Shown: piece by piece, positions 7,412 to 14,483 of the stretch
Position numbering within the stretch: position 1 is the stretch's first letter
Layout: each line of letters begins with the position of its first letter
Source: Mesorhizobium sp. B2-8-5
GTDB taxonomy: Bacteria; Pseudomonadota; Alphaproteobacteria; Rhizobiales; Rhizobiaceae
Direction of reading: 5' to 3'
Length of the DNA: 64,000 nt
NCBI RefSeq assembly: GCF_006440675.2
Contig: NZ_CP083951.1
Span: 1,631,001 to 1,695,000 of the forward strand
Notes under the pieces: model-generated
What the model was told of the DNA's origin: nothing
The model's input: the letters and a program-made list of their open reading frames with translations, nothing else
Database searches by the model: none
Position numbers and translations under genes: made by a program

Positions 7412-8611
7412 TTACTGCATCTGAACCTGCAGTGTTCGACGACGGAAGATCAGCCAGCCCAAGCTGCAGGCGAGCCCGACGTTCAGCAACGCCAAAGCGG
7501 CGAGAGCTGCAAGGGTGCCACGAGGGCCGGCTTGCTCCAACAACAACGCTCCCACGGACGGCGCTGCTGCCTGAGCGATCAAGCTGGGCATAGCGAGACG
7601 CCCCATGAGCCTCGCATATCCCGCAGGGCCAAACAGAGCCAGCGGCAGCGTGCCCCGCGCTATCGTTTCGAGGCCGATACCAGCCCCGTAGAAGGCAAGC
7701 GCCACAGCCACAACCGGAACCCCGACCCAGAGCGCACCAATGCCGATGGCGACGAATGTCACGGACGCGAACTTGGTCCAGATGGGATGATGGTAGCGGG
7801 CGATGAACATCTCGACAGCACGCGCCGACACTTGAGCGGGGCCGACGAGTGCCCCGAGCCCAACGGCGGCGGCGAGCGCCATGCCGCCAGCCTGCAAGAT
7901 GGTGAGCAGATGAACTGACACTGTCGACGAAATGGCCGCCGCCAACGTCAGCGTGGCAGCCAGGAGAACCATGATCGGAACCGAGGTCGCCGCAGAAGGG
8001 ACCGCAGCCTGTGTCTTTCCAGGCCGGTCCGGGACGCTCGGCGGAGGCACCCCACGCGGCAGCATTGCGAGATAGAGGGGGAGGGCGAACAACAACTGTA
8101 CCGCGGCATAGACGAGGCAGGTGCCGCGCCAACCCGTCTCGCCAATCAGGAAGGCCGAGATCGGCCAACAGATGGTGCTGGCGAACCCGCCGAACAACGA
8201 GAGGGTTGTGATAGCGGAGCGCGCGCCGTGCCCATAGAGCCGACCGAGGGTGCCGAAGGCGGCGTCGTACAAGCCTGCACCCATGCCAAGTCCCACAACG
8301 ACCCATGCCGCGATGTAGGCGACGAGGTTTGGGGCGGCCGCAAGCCCGATCTGGCCGACGCCGATCGAGCACGCGCTGAACGCAAGCACGTTTCGGCCGC
8401 CGTGCCGTTCAATGGATGAGCCGACATGAGGCGAGATCAAGCCGGCGACGAGCAAGCCGAGCGACAATCCGCCAACGACCCAAGTCAGCGGCCAGCCAGT
8501 GTCGGCGGCTACCTTCGGTGCGATGACCGCCGGCAAGTAGTAGGTGGACCCCCAAGCCATGATCTGGGTCAGTCCAAGGACGGTTATGATCGTTCGCCGA
8601 CTGCGCTCCAT
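7412..8611 (-). CDS. MFS transporter in the ars islet, possible arsenical exporter
   Basis: A 399-residue protein with about twelve hydrophobic helices, the major facilitator layout. It begins with TIITVLGLTQIMAWGSTYYL and has WVVVGLGMGAGLYDAAFGTL in the middle. It is the last gene of a leftward cluster after the Cys-tailed flavoprotein (15-bp gap), so it is very likely co-transcribed. MFS exporters of arsenite or organoarsenicals (ArsK, ArsJ or ArsP-like roles) are known from such clusters. Since no ArsB or Acr3 pump is present here, this is the best candidate efflux step. ArsJ is unlikely because its GAPDH partner is missing. The substrate is inferred from context only. Confidence 0.82.
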   Translation of the reverse strand: MERSRRTIITVLGLTQIMAWGSTYYLPAVIAPKVAADTGWPLTWVVGGLSLGLLVAGLISPHVGSSIERHGGRNVLAFSACSIGVGQIGLAAAPNLVAYIAAWVVVGLGMGAGLYDAAFGTLGRLYGHGARSAITTLSLFGGFASTICWPISAFLIGETGWRGTCLVYAAVQLLFALPLYLAMLPRGVPPPSVPDRPGKTQAAVPSAATSVPIMVLLAATLTLAAAISSTVSVHLLTILQAGGMALAAAVGLGALVGPAQVSARAVEMFIARYHHPIWTKFASVTFVAIGIGALWVGVPVVAVALAFYGAGIGLETIARGTLPLALFGPAGYARLMGRLAMPSLIAQAAAPSVGALLLEQAGPRGTLAALAALALLNVGLACSLGWLIFRRRTLQVQMQ

Positions 8612-8626
8612 CGCGGTTTGTTTCGT

Positions 8627-10021
8627 TCAAGCCGCTGCGTTGCAACCGCAGCCGCTCTTGCCAGCGGCTTTCGCTTCAGCGTCGGCGACACAACAGGCGT
8701 CAGCCTCGGAAGGAGCTGGGCCACCACAACACCCGCCACCCGTCGCGCGTATGGTTGAGGGAGGGACCGTGCAGACGCCTGTTTCGGGTAGCACCAGTTG
8801 CACGGCATCCGCAGCCGCCATCTCGCCAGCGAGGGCTGCCGCGACCGACCGTACCTGTTCATACCCGGTCAGCAGCAAGAAGGTCGGAGCGCGGCCGTAG
8901 CTCTTGACGCCGACAGTGTAGAAGTCCGGCTCGGGATGACTCAGTTCGCGATGGCCGTGCGGGGGAACGTCGCCGCAGGAGTGCTCGTTGGGGTCGATCA
9001 GAGGCCCCAGCGCCTTGACGCTCTCAAGCCACGGGTCAAGGTCCAGCCTAAGTTCGCGCGTGAGCGAGAGATCGGGCCGCTGGCCGGTCGCGGCGATGAT
9101 ACGGTCAACAGGCCCCAGCACTTGTAAGCCGTCCCGCGTTTGACCTTCAACGGTCAGGCGGCCATTTGAGCCGCGGATGGCCAGCGTTGCGAAGCCGGTG
9201 ACCATCGTTGTGCCGCCACTTTCCACCAGCTCGCGAGCATCGGCACCCAGCTCGCCACGAGCGGGAAGTTGGTCGGCGTCTCCACCACCGTAGATGCGAA
9301 CAAGATCGGTACTGCGTGTCACCCAGAGAGAAGCGGTGCCCGGCTCGTCAGCAGCCAGTCTATCGAGTTCCAGCAGAGCGTTGGCGGCCGAAAGGCCGGA
9401 GCCAGCAACCAGCGTCGTGCGACCGGCATAGAGGTTGCGGTCGCGGCCGAGAATGTCGGGGATGCCGTAAGCGATCTTGTCAGCGAACTCCGCTTCACCC
9501 TCCGCCGTGATACCACCGCCCCCAAGTGGGTTTGGCGTCTGCCATGTCCCGGACGCATCAACGACGGCGCGCGCGCGGTCGCTCCTGATCCCGTCGGCGG
9601 TCTTCACGACCAACATGAAGGGCCTTGCCTGTCGATCCTTGCTCAATACCTTGTCCGCACCCCAGCGGGAGATGCCGATCACGTTGGCGTTGGTCTCGAT
9701 AGACGTTGAGAGTTCAGGCAGCCTTGCGAGCGGTTCAAGGTAGTGCGCAATCAGCTCGTCAGCGGTTGGGAACGCCTCAGGATCGGGCATCGTCCAGCCA
9801 TTGCGCTCAAGAAACCTTACCGCCGTCCGATCCACACAGTAGCGCCAAGGCGTGAACACCCGAACATGACCCCAGTCGCGGAGATTGGTGGCGACTTCCG
9901 CGCCGGCCTCGTAGACCTTCACGGGGAGCCCACGCTGAACGAGCTGAACTGCAGCCGCCAAGCCGACCGGGCCGGCTCCGATGACGGCAACAGGGAGATC
10001 GTCATGGTCATTCATCGGCAT
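8627..10021 (-). CDS. Flavin-dependent monooxygenase-like protein with Cys-rich tail, ars-linked
   Basis: About 464 residues. VAVIGAGPVGLAAAVQLVQR at the N-terminus is a FAD-binding GxGxxG fold, and LVAGSGLSAANALLELDRL near the middle is a second, NAD(P)H-type nucleotide site, with IIAATGQRPD later. This is the flavin-containing monooxygenase/oxidoreductase architecture. The last 35 residues are unusual: GGGCCGG, then ACC and SGCGC, seven cysteines in all, suggesting thiol binding of arsenite or another metalloid. Related flavoproteins (sometimes called ArsO) occur in ars operons, but their reaction is not settled. Three nearby ATGs (10030, 10021, 10015) could start it; AGGATGG lies 5 nt before 10021. 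Confidence 0.8.
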   Translation of the reverse strand: MPMNDHDDLPVAVIGAGPVGLAAAVQLVQRGLPVKVYEAGAEVATNLRDWGHVRVFTPWRYCVDRTAVRFLERNGWTMPDPEAFPTADELIAHYLEPLARLPELSTSIETNANVIGISRWGADKVLSKDRQARPFMLVVKTADGIRSDRARAVVDASGTWQTPNPLGGGGITAEGEAEFADKIAYGIPDILGRDRNLYAGRTTLVAGSGLSAANALLELDRLAADEPGTASLWVTRSTDLVRIYGGGDADQLPARGELGADARELVESGGTTMVTGFATLAIRGSNGRLTVEGQTRDGLQVLGPVDRIIAATGQRPDLSLTRELRLDLDPWLESVKALGPLIDPNEHSCGDVPPHGHRELSHPEPDFYTVGVKSYGRAPTFLLLTGYEQVRSVAAALAGEMAAADAVQLVLPETGVCTVPPSTIRATGGGCCGGPAPSEADACCVADAEAKAAGKSGCGCNAAA

Positions 10022-10070
10022 TGTTTCCATCCTTCCGGGATCATCGAAATACGAAACAAAAAAATATGCG

Positions 10071-10391
10071 CTATGCCGCTGCTTCGCCATCGACGGCACC
10101 GCAAGCGGCGTCAGCGCAGCACTCGTCAGCCAAGAAGCCGATCAGCTCCCTCATGATAGGGTAGTTGGCCCGACAGATCAGGGTCGTTGCCTGCCGCTCC
10201 TGCGTCACGAGGCCGGTCAGAATGAGGCGATGCAGATGGTGGGACAGCGTCGAGGCCGCGATGCCAAGGCTGTCCTGCAAGTACCCCACGGGCCGGCCTG
10301 CTTCGCCGGCTCTGACCAGTGTGCGATAGAGCTTGAGCCGTGTCGGGTTGCCGATGGCTTCGAGCTGTTTTGCTGCTTGTTCGAGTTTCAT
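10071..10391 (-). CDS. arsR: ArsR family transcriptional repressor (second copy)
   Basis: About 106 residues with a winged helix: NPTRLKLYRTLV is followed by the recognition helix SLGIAASTLSHHLHRL and a wing around QERQATTLICRA. Cysteines sit after the wing (C73) and in a C-terminal ECCADAAC cluster (C91, C92, C97), which may bind As(III). The start is taken as the ATG before KLEQAAKQLEAIG. The longer frame from 10427 begins in promoter-like DNA. A palindrome just upstream (10432-10453) is a good operator candidate, suggesting that this gene, the flavoprotein and the MFS gene form their own transcription unit. Confidence 0.9.
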   Translation of the reverse strand: MKLEQAAKQLEAIGNPTRLKLYRTLVRAGEAGRPVGYLQDSLGIAASTLSHHLHRLILTGLVTQERQATTLICRANYPIMRELIGFLADECCADAACGAVDGEAAA

Positions 10392-10431
10392 GGAAATAAC
10401 ACTACACCCGCCGCCGGCACAGGTCAATACC

Positions 10432-10453
10432 TATTTCGACAAAGATCGAAATA
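10432..10453. promoter_or_regulatory. Candidate ArsR operator
   Basis: TATTTCGA-caaaga-TCGAAATA is a perfect 8-bp inverted repeat with a 6-bp spacer in the short gap between arsC (ends 10457) and the second arsR (starts 10391). AT-rich inverted repeats of this size upstream of arsR are typical ArsR operators. A partial half-site (TCGAAATACGA) lies at 10046-10056, before the flavoprotein gene. Confidence 0.7.
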
Positions 10454-10456
10454 TGA

Positions 10457-10879
10457 TCAAACGACCCGTTTACCGGTCGCGTCGATAACGACCTCGCCGT
10501 CTTCCTTGGTGAAGGGGCCGATGTCGGGATTGGGCAAAATCGAGAGGACCGCCTCAGAAGGTCGCGCAAGGACCGCGCCCAGCGGGGTCACCACGATTGG
10601 GCGGTTGATCAGGATCGGATGGTTGAGCATGGCGTCGATCAGATCGTCGTCTGACCACTTCGGGTCCGCGAGCCCAAGCTCCTCATAGGGCGTTCCCTTC
10701 TCCCGAAGCAGCGCACGGGTAGTGATCCCCATGGCTGCGATCAGCTCAACCAGCTTTGCACGTGAGGGAGGCGTCTTGAGGTATTCGATGATCTCGGGCT
10801 CTTCGCCGCTCTGCCTGATCATGGCCAGCGTGTTTCGCGAGGTGCCGCACTGGGGGTTGTGATAGATCGTGATGGTCAT
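10457..10879 (-). CDS. arsC: Arsenate reductase, glutaredoxin-dependent
   Basis: A 140-residue protein of the E. coli plasmid ArsC family. The catalytic cysteine is C11 in NPQCGTSR, and the arginine-containing NRPIVVTPLGAVLARPSEAV in the second half supplies the substrate-binding arginines. It reduces arsenate to arsenite in the cytosol using glutaredoxin and glutathione. Its start overlaps the aqpS stop by 4 bp (ATGA), so the two are translationally coupled. Full family length and all key residues are present. Confidence 0.96.
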   Translation of the reverse strand: MTITIYHNPQCGTSRNTLAMIRQSGEEPEIIEYLKTPPSRAKLVELIAAMGITTRALLREKGTPYEELGLADPKWSDDDLIDAMLNHPILINRPIVVTPLGAVLARPSEAVLSILPNPDIGPFTKEDGEVVIDATGKRVV

Positions 10880-11565
10880 TCGGCGGGTTCCTCATTGGTG
10901 ATGGCTTGGGGTTCCGCAAGCAGCCAGCCGGCAAGCGCCATTGCCACCAGAGCCCCGGCAAGCTGGGCGGCGATGAAGGCCGGGACATCGAGCGGCCGGA
11001 TGCCCGCGAAGGTATTGGAGAGGGCGCGGGCCACGGCCACGGCCGGGTTTGCGAACGATGTCGAGGCAGTGAACCAGTAGGCGGCCACGATGTAGAGGCC
11101 AACCAGCCACGGGATGGCATCAGAGCGAAAGCGGAGACCGGCAAGGATGGTGAAGACGAGGCCGAAGGTCGCAACCGCCTCAGCGATCCACAGACCAGAC
11201 CCCGAGCGCACCGTGGTCGAGAGACTGAAGAGCGGCATATCAAACATGGCATGAGCCGTCAGTGTGCCGAGTATGCCTCCCGCGAGCTGGGCTGCCACGT
11301 AGGTCAGGGCCACATCGCGGGCCATTTGATGCCTCAGGCTGAACACGAGCGTGACCGCTGGGTTGAAATGCGCACCGGAAATCGGACCGAGGATGGTGAT
11401 CAAAACGATCAGTATCGCGCCGGTCGGCAAGGTGTTGCAGAGCAAGGCGAGCGCCACATCATGGGTCAGCCGGTCGGCCATGATCCCGGAACCGACCACG
11501 GTGGCGACCAGCATCGCAGTTCCAAGTCCTTCGGCAGCTAGCCGTCGCGGCAGGTCAGCTGACAC
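10876..11565 (-). CDS. aqpS: Aquaglyceroporin of the ars operon
   Basis: A 229-residue membrane channel of the MIP/aquaporin family with six helices and two NPA half-helices: HFNPAVT (N68) and FANPAVAVAR (N173). In Sinorhizobium meliloti an aquaporin, AqpS, replaces the usual pump in the arsR-aqpS-arsC operon and lets arsenite made by ArsC flow out of the cell down its gradient. Gene order and coupling here match that arrangement, so the symbol is given by analogy. It lies 24 bp after arsR. Confidence 0.93.
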   Translation of the reverse strand: MSADLPRRLAAEGLGTAMLVATVVGSGIMADRLTHDVALALLCNTLPTGAILIVLITILGPISGAHFNPAVTLVFSLRHQMARDVALTYVAAQLAGGILGTLTAHAMFDMPLFSLSTTVRSGSGLWIAEAVATFGLVFTILAGLRFRSDAIPWLVGLYIVAAYWFTASTSFANPAVAVARALSNTFAGIRPLDVPAFIAAQLAGALVAMALAGWLLAEPQAITNEEPAE

Positions 11566-11589
11566 GGTGCCGAGCCTCCATTGAGATCG

Positions 11590-11922
11590 TTAGCACTTAC
11601 AGGTCACCGCCTGGATGACCGGCCGGCAAAGCTCCGGGGCGCCCCTGCAGCAGTCTTCCATCAGGTAGGCCAGCAGATCGCGAAAGGCGTTCATGTCGAC
11701 GACATACCGGATGATCCGCCCCTCCCGTTCGGCGCGAACAAGCCCGGCGCGGTCGAGGACCTTCAGATGCGCAGACATGGTGTTCTGCACCGTTCCCAGT
11801 TGCGATGCGATCTCGCCGGCTGGAACGCCTTCGGCACCCGCTTGCACGAGCAGCCGGAACGTCTCTAACCTTGTGTCCTGACCAAGCGCGGCCAGCGCCA
11901 GCAGAGCAGTAGTCTTGTCCAT
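11590..11922 (-). CDS. arsR: ArsR family transcriptional repressor (operon head)
   Basis: About 110 residues. A winged-helix core (ALGQDTRLETFRLLVQAG, then QLGTVQNTMSAHLKVL) is followed by five C-terminal cysteines (C91, C92, C99, C108, C110; EDCCRG and CKC), probably the arsenite sensor. It heads the leftward arsR-aqpS-arsC operon. The start is ambiguous because ATGs at 11922 and 11934 both lie in a four-unit ATCC repeat. The longer frame back to 12048 reads through the likely promoter. It should repress its own operon until arsenite binds. Confidence 0.9.
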   Translation of the reverse strand: MDKTTALLALAALGQDTRLETFRLLVQAGAEGVPAGEIASQLGTVQNTMSAHLKVLDRAGLVRAEREGRIIRYVVDMNAFRDLLAYLMEDCCRGAPELCRPVIQAVTCKC

Positions 11923-11936
11923 CCATCCATCCATCC
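11921..11936. repeat. Tetranucleotide repeat (ATCC)x4 over the arsR start
   Basis: Four perfect ATCC units on the plus strand cover both candidate start codons of arsR (in the coding sense ATGGATGGATGGATGG). A change of one unit would shift which ATG is in frame and alter spacing to the promoter. Just beyond it (11937-11958) GGATTTGTGGATGTGTAGATG loosely mirrors the repeat, so the region may also contain the operator. Confidence 0.6.
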
Positions 11937-12147
11937 GGATTTGTGGATGTGTAGATGGGCAGCATGACGGTTGGATGACAGGCTGATGGGGGTCGGAATT
12001 TTTTGGCCAAAGATTTGCGCGCCCAATCCGATTATCAGCACGCGCCACGTTCCCCTGCCGGGTCTCCGGCCTATTAGGAGCGCATCGCGGTCCTGAGACA
12101 TTCTGGAGGCGGCCTCAGAGCCGCAAGAGCTGCCTTGCGGGCGTGAG

Positions 12148-12176
12148 GCGCAGGCCGACGACGGCCAGCCTGCGCC
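12148..12176 (+). terminator. Hairpin with T-rich tail, possible terminator; right islet border
   Basis: GCGCAGGC and GCCTGCGC pair around a GC-rich loop, and TTTGTTGTTTT follows on the plus strand at 12177-12187. As a terminator it would act rightward, where no upstream rightward gene exists, so it may simply be part of the repeated border sequence. An identical hairpin lies at 7231-7259 without the T-rich tail. Confidence 0.45.
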
Positions 12177-12182
12177 TTTGTT

Positions 12183-12240
12183 GTTTTCACGCAATTCCGG
12201 ACGAAAAACCGCTACACACTTTTCCTGGAATTGCTCTAGC
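12183..12240. repeat. Short dispersed palindromic repeat (copy next to OMP gene)
   Basis: GCAATTCC (12191-12198) and GGAATTGC (12227-12234) form the arms around AAAAACC and ACACTTTTCC, ending CTCTAGC. A close relative lies at 48313-48365, and the same layout recurs at 40510-40563 and 30179-30238. The left islet border lacks this sequence between otherwise matching flanks, which shows it as an insertion relative to that copy. Confidence 0.8.
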
Positions 12241-12242
12241 GA

Positions 12243-12923
12243 TCAGAGCGAGTGCTTGTAGCCGATCGCGATGTTGAGCTTGTCGCCGGCGAGATCGTCG
12301 TAAGGTGCCGACGTCGTATCGGTCTTTTTCCACGAATAGCCGAGGCTGGCATAGACGGCATTGGTGGGATCGATGTTGTAGGTCACGCCTGTGGCCAGCT
12401 TCGGCGTTTCCCAGGTGGTGTTGAAGGCGTTGCGGTAGCGGAAGTTGAAGACATTCCACGTCCATTGCTTGGACAGTTTCCAATCTCCGGCGAGATACAA
12501 GGCGTAGTAGGGGATCTGCGCATTTGCGTCGGCGTCCTTGACGATGCCGGTGTCATGCCAAGTGTAGCCGAGGGCAACGCTGGGAGTGAAGGTGAAGGCG
12601 TCCGTCAGCTTGATCTTGTAGCCGAGACTCGCCTCGCCGTAATATTGTGTCTTTCCACCGGTCTTGAAGGTCGGCTGGATGAATATCCCGCCGACGAAAT
12701 TGTCGGCGAAATTGTGCGAGACGCTGAACTTGAAGTAGGTGTCGGCGAGCGATCGCGCTTTGTTGCTGCCATTGTCGATGGCGTAGAACTCGGGACTTCC
12801 CTCAATCCCCAGAGTCCAGGTCGGTGCTGCCGGCGGGGGTGCTTCGACAAGGTCGGCGGCGAAGCTGGATGATGCCATGGACAGTGAGATGCCCAGTGGC
12901 GCGATAATGGCACGAAAAAGCAT
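12243..12923 (-). CDS. Outer-membrane beta-barrel protein, unknown function
   Basis: A 226-residue protein with a signal peptide (cleavage expected after SSSFA, near residue 23) and alternating aromatic/polar strands such as WTWNVFNFRYRNAF and SLGYKIKLTDAFTFTPSVAL, ending LNIAIGYKHSL. This is the pattern of a small outer-membrane barrel of about 8-10 strands, typical of alphaproteobacteria. The ligand or role is unknown. Its 3' end is duplicated at 7267-7393 as a broken copy, so the ars islet lies exactly between two versions of this gene. It may have been the insertion or duplication site. Confidence 0.78.
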   Translation of the reverse strand: MLFRAIIAPLGISLSMASSSFAADLVEAPPPAAPTWTLGIEGSPEFYAIDNGSNKARSLADTYFKFSVSHNFADNFVGGIFIQPTFKTGGKTQYYGEASLGYKIKLTDAFTFTPSVALGYTWHDTGIVKDADANAQIPYYALYLAGDWKLSKQWTWNVFNFRYRNAFNTTWETPKLATGVTYNIDPTNAVYASLGYSWKKTDTTSAPYDDLAGDKLNIAIGYKHSL

Positions 12924-13254
12924 GGTCTTTCCTCGATGTAGGAAGTGGCGGGAGATGTGCCGGCGATGCGGCGAGGAACCCGCTAGGCGCGCCGGATTTC
13001 AGTTGTGTGACGATGTGCCATTTGTGCAGACACAAGGACATCACGAAGTTGGGATCGTCGGATTGCCCGCCTTGGTCAGCTCGATGGGCACCCTGATCGG
13101 TCGGACGAAACAGTCGCCATTTCGACGCCATGTCGGCGGCATTCCTGGCTGGGCATCCCGCAGGAGCTCGTCCGGCCCGGCGGGCTCACCAGCAATCTCA
13201 TGCCGATCGGGCATCGGCGCAGCCCGGCCTGAACTGCTGTGTTGGAGCCGGCTG
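12924..13254. other. Gene-free stretch between two leftward genes
   Basis: This 331-bp gap should hold the promoter of the outer-membrane protein gene at its left end (TTTCCTCGATGTAGG lies just before the start). Open frames crossing the rest have no recognisable family pattern, and I see no strong hairpin or repeat. Confidence 0.4.
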
Positions 13255-14415
13255 CTACCGCATATTCCCCGTGTGCCCCTGCGAGTAGCGCCCCGGCTGT
13301 GGCCACACCGTAAGCCCGTGCGGCTCGACGCCGACGCGGATCTTGGTCACGGCGCCGCACGTCGTGTCGATCATGTAGACGTCGCTGTCGAAGCGGCCGG
13401 ACAGCCATAATTGCCTGCCGTCGGCGCTGACATTGCGCATGTCGGGGCTGCCGCCGCCCGGGATCGGCCATTGCGCGACCACGGCGCGGGTGGCGAAGTC
13501 GATCACCGTCACGCTGCCCGGGCCGTTGGCCTTGCCCTGCTCCATCTTGTGCGAGCCGCGGTTCGAGACATAGAGCCGCTTGCCGTCGCGGCTGACGACG
13601 AAGCCGTGCGCGCCGATGCCGGTCGGGATGAAGCCGATTTCCCGAAAACTGTCGCCGTCGACCAGGAGCACGCCGTCATTCATCATGTCGGCGACGTAGA
13701 AGACCTTGCCGTCGGGCGACAGGCGGATGTCCTGCGGCATGCCCATCTTGGAGAGGTCGAGATGGCCGAGCAGCTTCTGGTTCTTCAAGTCGATCTTGGC
13801 CAGGCCGCCGTCGCCATATTCGCAGGTGAAGATCGCGTAGGAACCGTCGGCAGAGAAGTCGGCATGGTTGATGCCCGGGCAAGTCGGCGTCGGCAGGCTC
13901 GATTTCAACGTCATGGTGTGCGGTTCGCGGAAATCGAGCTGCTCCATCGCCTCGTCGACGACGATTGCCGCGCTGCCGTCCGGCATGAAGTAGAGATTAT
14001 AGGGGTCGTCGACCGGGATCTGCTGGCCGGGCCTGGCCGTCATCGGGTCGATCGGCGGCAAGCTGCCGTTCCTGCCGGTGCCGTTGTTGGCGACCCAAAG
14101 CGTCTTGAGGTCCCAGGACGGCACGACGTGCTGCGGCTTGCTGCCGACCTGGAACCGGCCGACCTCCTTCAAGGTGACGGTGTCGATCACCGAGACGCTG
14201 TTGGAGGAGCGGTTCGGCACATAGACGCGCGGCAGCGCGCCGGCGGTGGCGGGGCTCAGATGGCCGGCCGCGGTCTGGCTGTAGATGTTGACAGGCGCGG
14301 GTGGCGGATCGGAGCAATCCTCCGGACAGGTATCGGCCCAGGCCCGGGCAGGCATGAGCGCAATCAGCAGCACGGCCGCACGGAAACTGGTGTGACGCAA
14401 ACGACTTCTGATCAT
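13255..14415 (-). CDS. Secreted YVTN-type beta-propeller protein
   Basis: A 386-residue protein with an N-terminal signal peptide (hydrophobic AAVLLIALMPARAWA, about residues 13-27) and repeated propeller blades: RVYVPNRSSNSVSVIDT, KTLWVANNGTG, GKVFYVADMMNDGVLLVDG, KRLYVSNRGSHK and SPDMRNVSADGRQLWLSGR. These are YVTN/lactonase-like blades, expected in the periplasm. Several conserved cysteines in the N-terminal part (DTCPEDCSD) may form a disulfide. The substrate or partner is unknown; family members often serve in metal or redox contexts. No operon partner is close on the same strand. Confidence 0.83.
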   Translation of the reverse strand: MIRSRLRHTSFRAAVLLIALMPARAWADTCPEDCSDPPPAPVNIYSQTAAGHLSPATAGALPRVYVPNRSSNSVSVIDTVTLKEVGRFQVGSKPQHVVPSWDLKTLWVANNGTGRNGSLPPIDPMTARPGQQIPVDDPYNLYFMPDGSAAIVVDEAMEQLDFREPHTMTLKSSLPTPTCPGINHADFSADGSYAIFTCEYGDGGLAKIDLKNQKLLGHLDLSKMGMPQDIRLSPDGKVFYVADMMNDGVLLVDGDSFREIGFIPTGIGAHGFVVSRDGKRLYVSNRGSHKMEQGKANGPGSVTVIDFATRAVVAQWPIPGGGSPDMRNVSADGRQLWLSGRFDSDVYMIDTTCGAVTKIRVGVEPHGLTVWPQPGRYSQGHTGNMR

Positions 14416-14483
14416 CTGGATGGTTTCGTGTAGGCCGGCCCGAGTTCGCCGCGCGGACCCATAGCTTGTGTCCCGCCGTTGAT

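Larger units (their letters stand above)
12148..12301. repeat. Right direct repeat bordering the ars islet
   Basis: It contains the 29-bp hairpin (12148-12176) and the 63-bp segment (12239-12301), both identical to the left border, separated by 62 bp that include the short dispersed repeat. The 63-bp part is the 3' end of the intact outer-membrane protein gene. Confidence 0.92.

Noticed and set aside
7054..12300. Classical tRNA-targeted integrative island
   Set aside because: No integrase gene and no second copy of the tRNA 3' end was seen; the direct repeats come from the outer-membrane gene instead.
12924..13254. Possible gene fragment between the outer-membrane gene and the beta-propeller gene
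   Set aside because: Several open frames were read on both strands; none showed a family motif or a ribosome-binding site.
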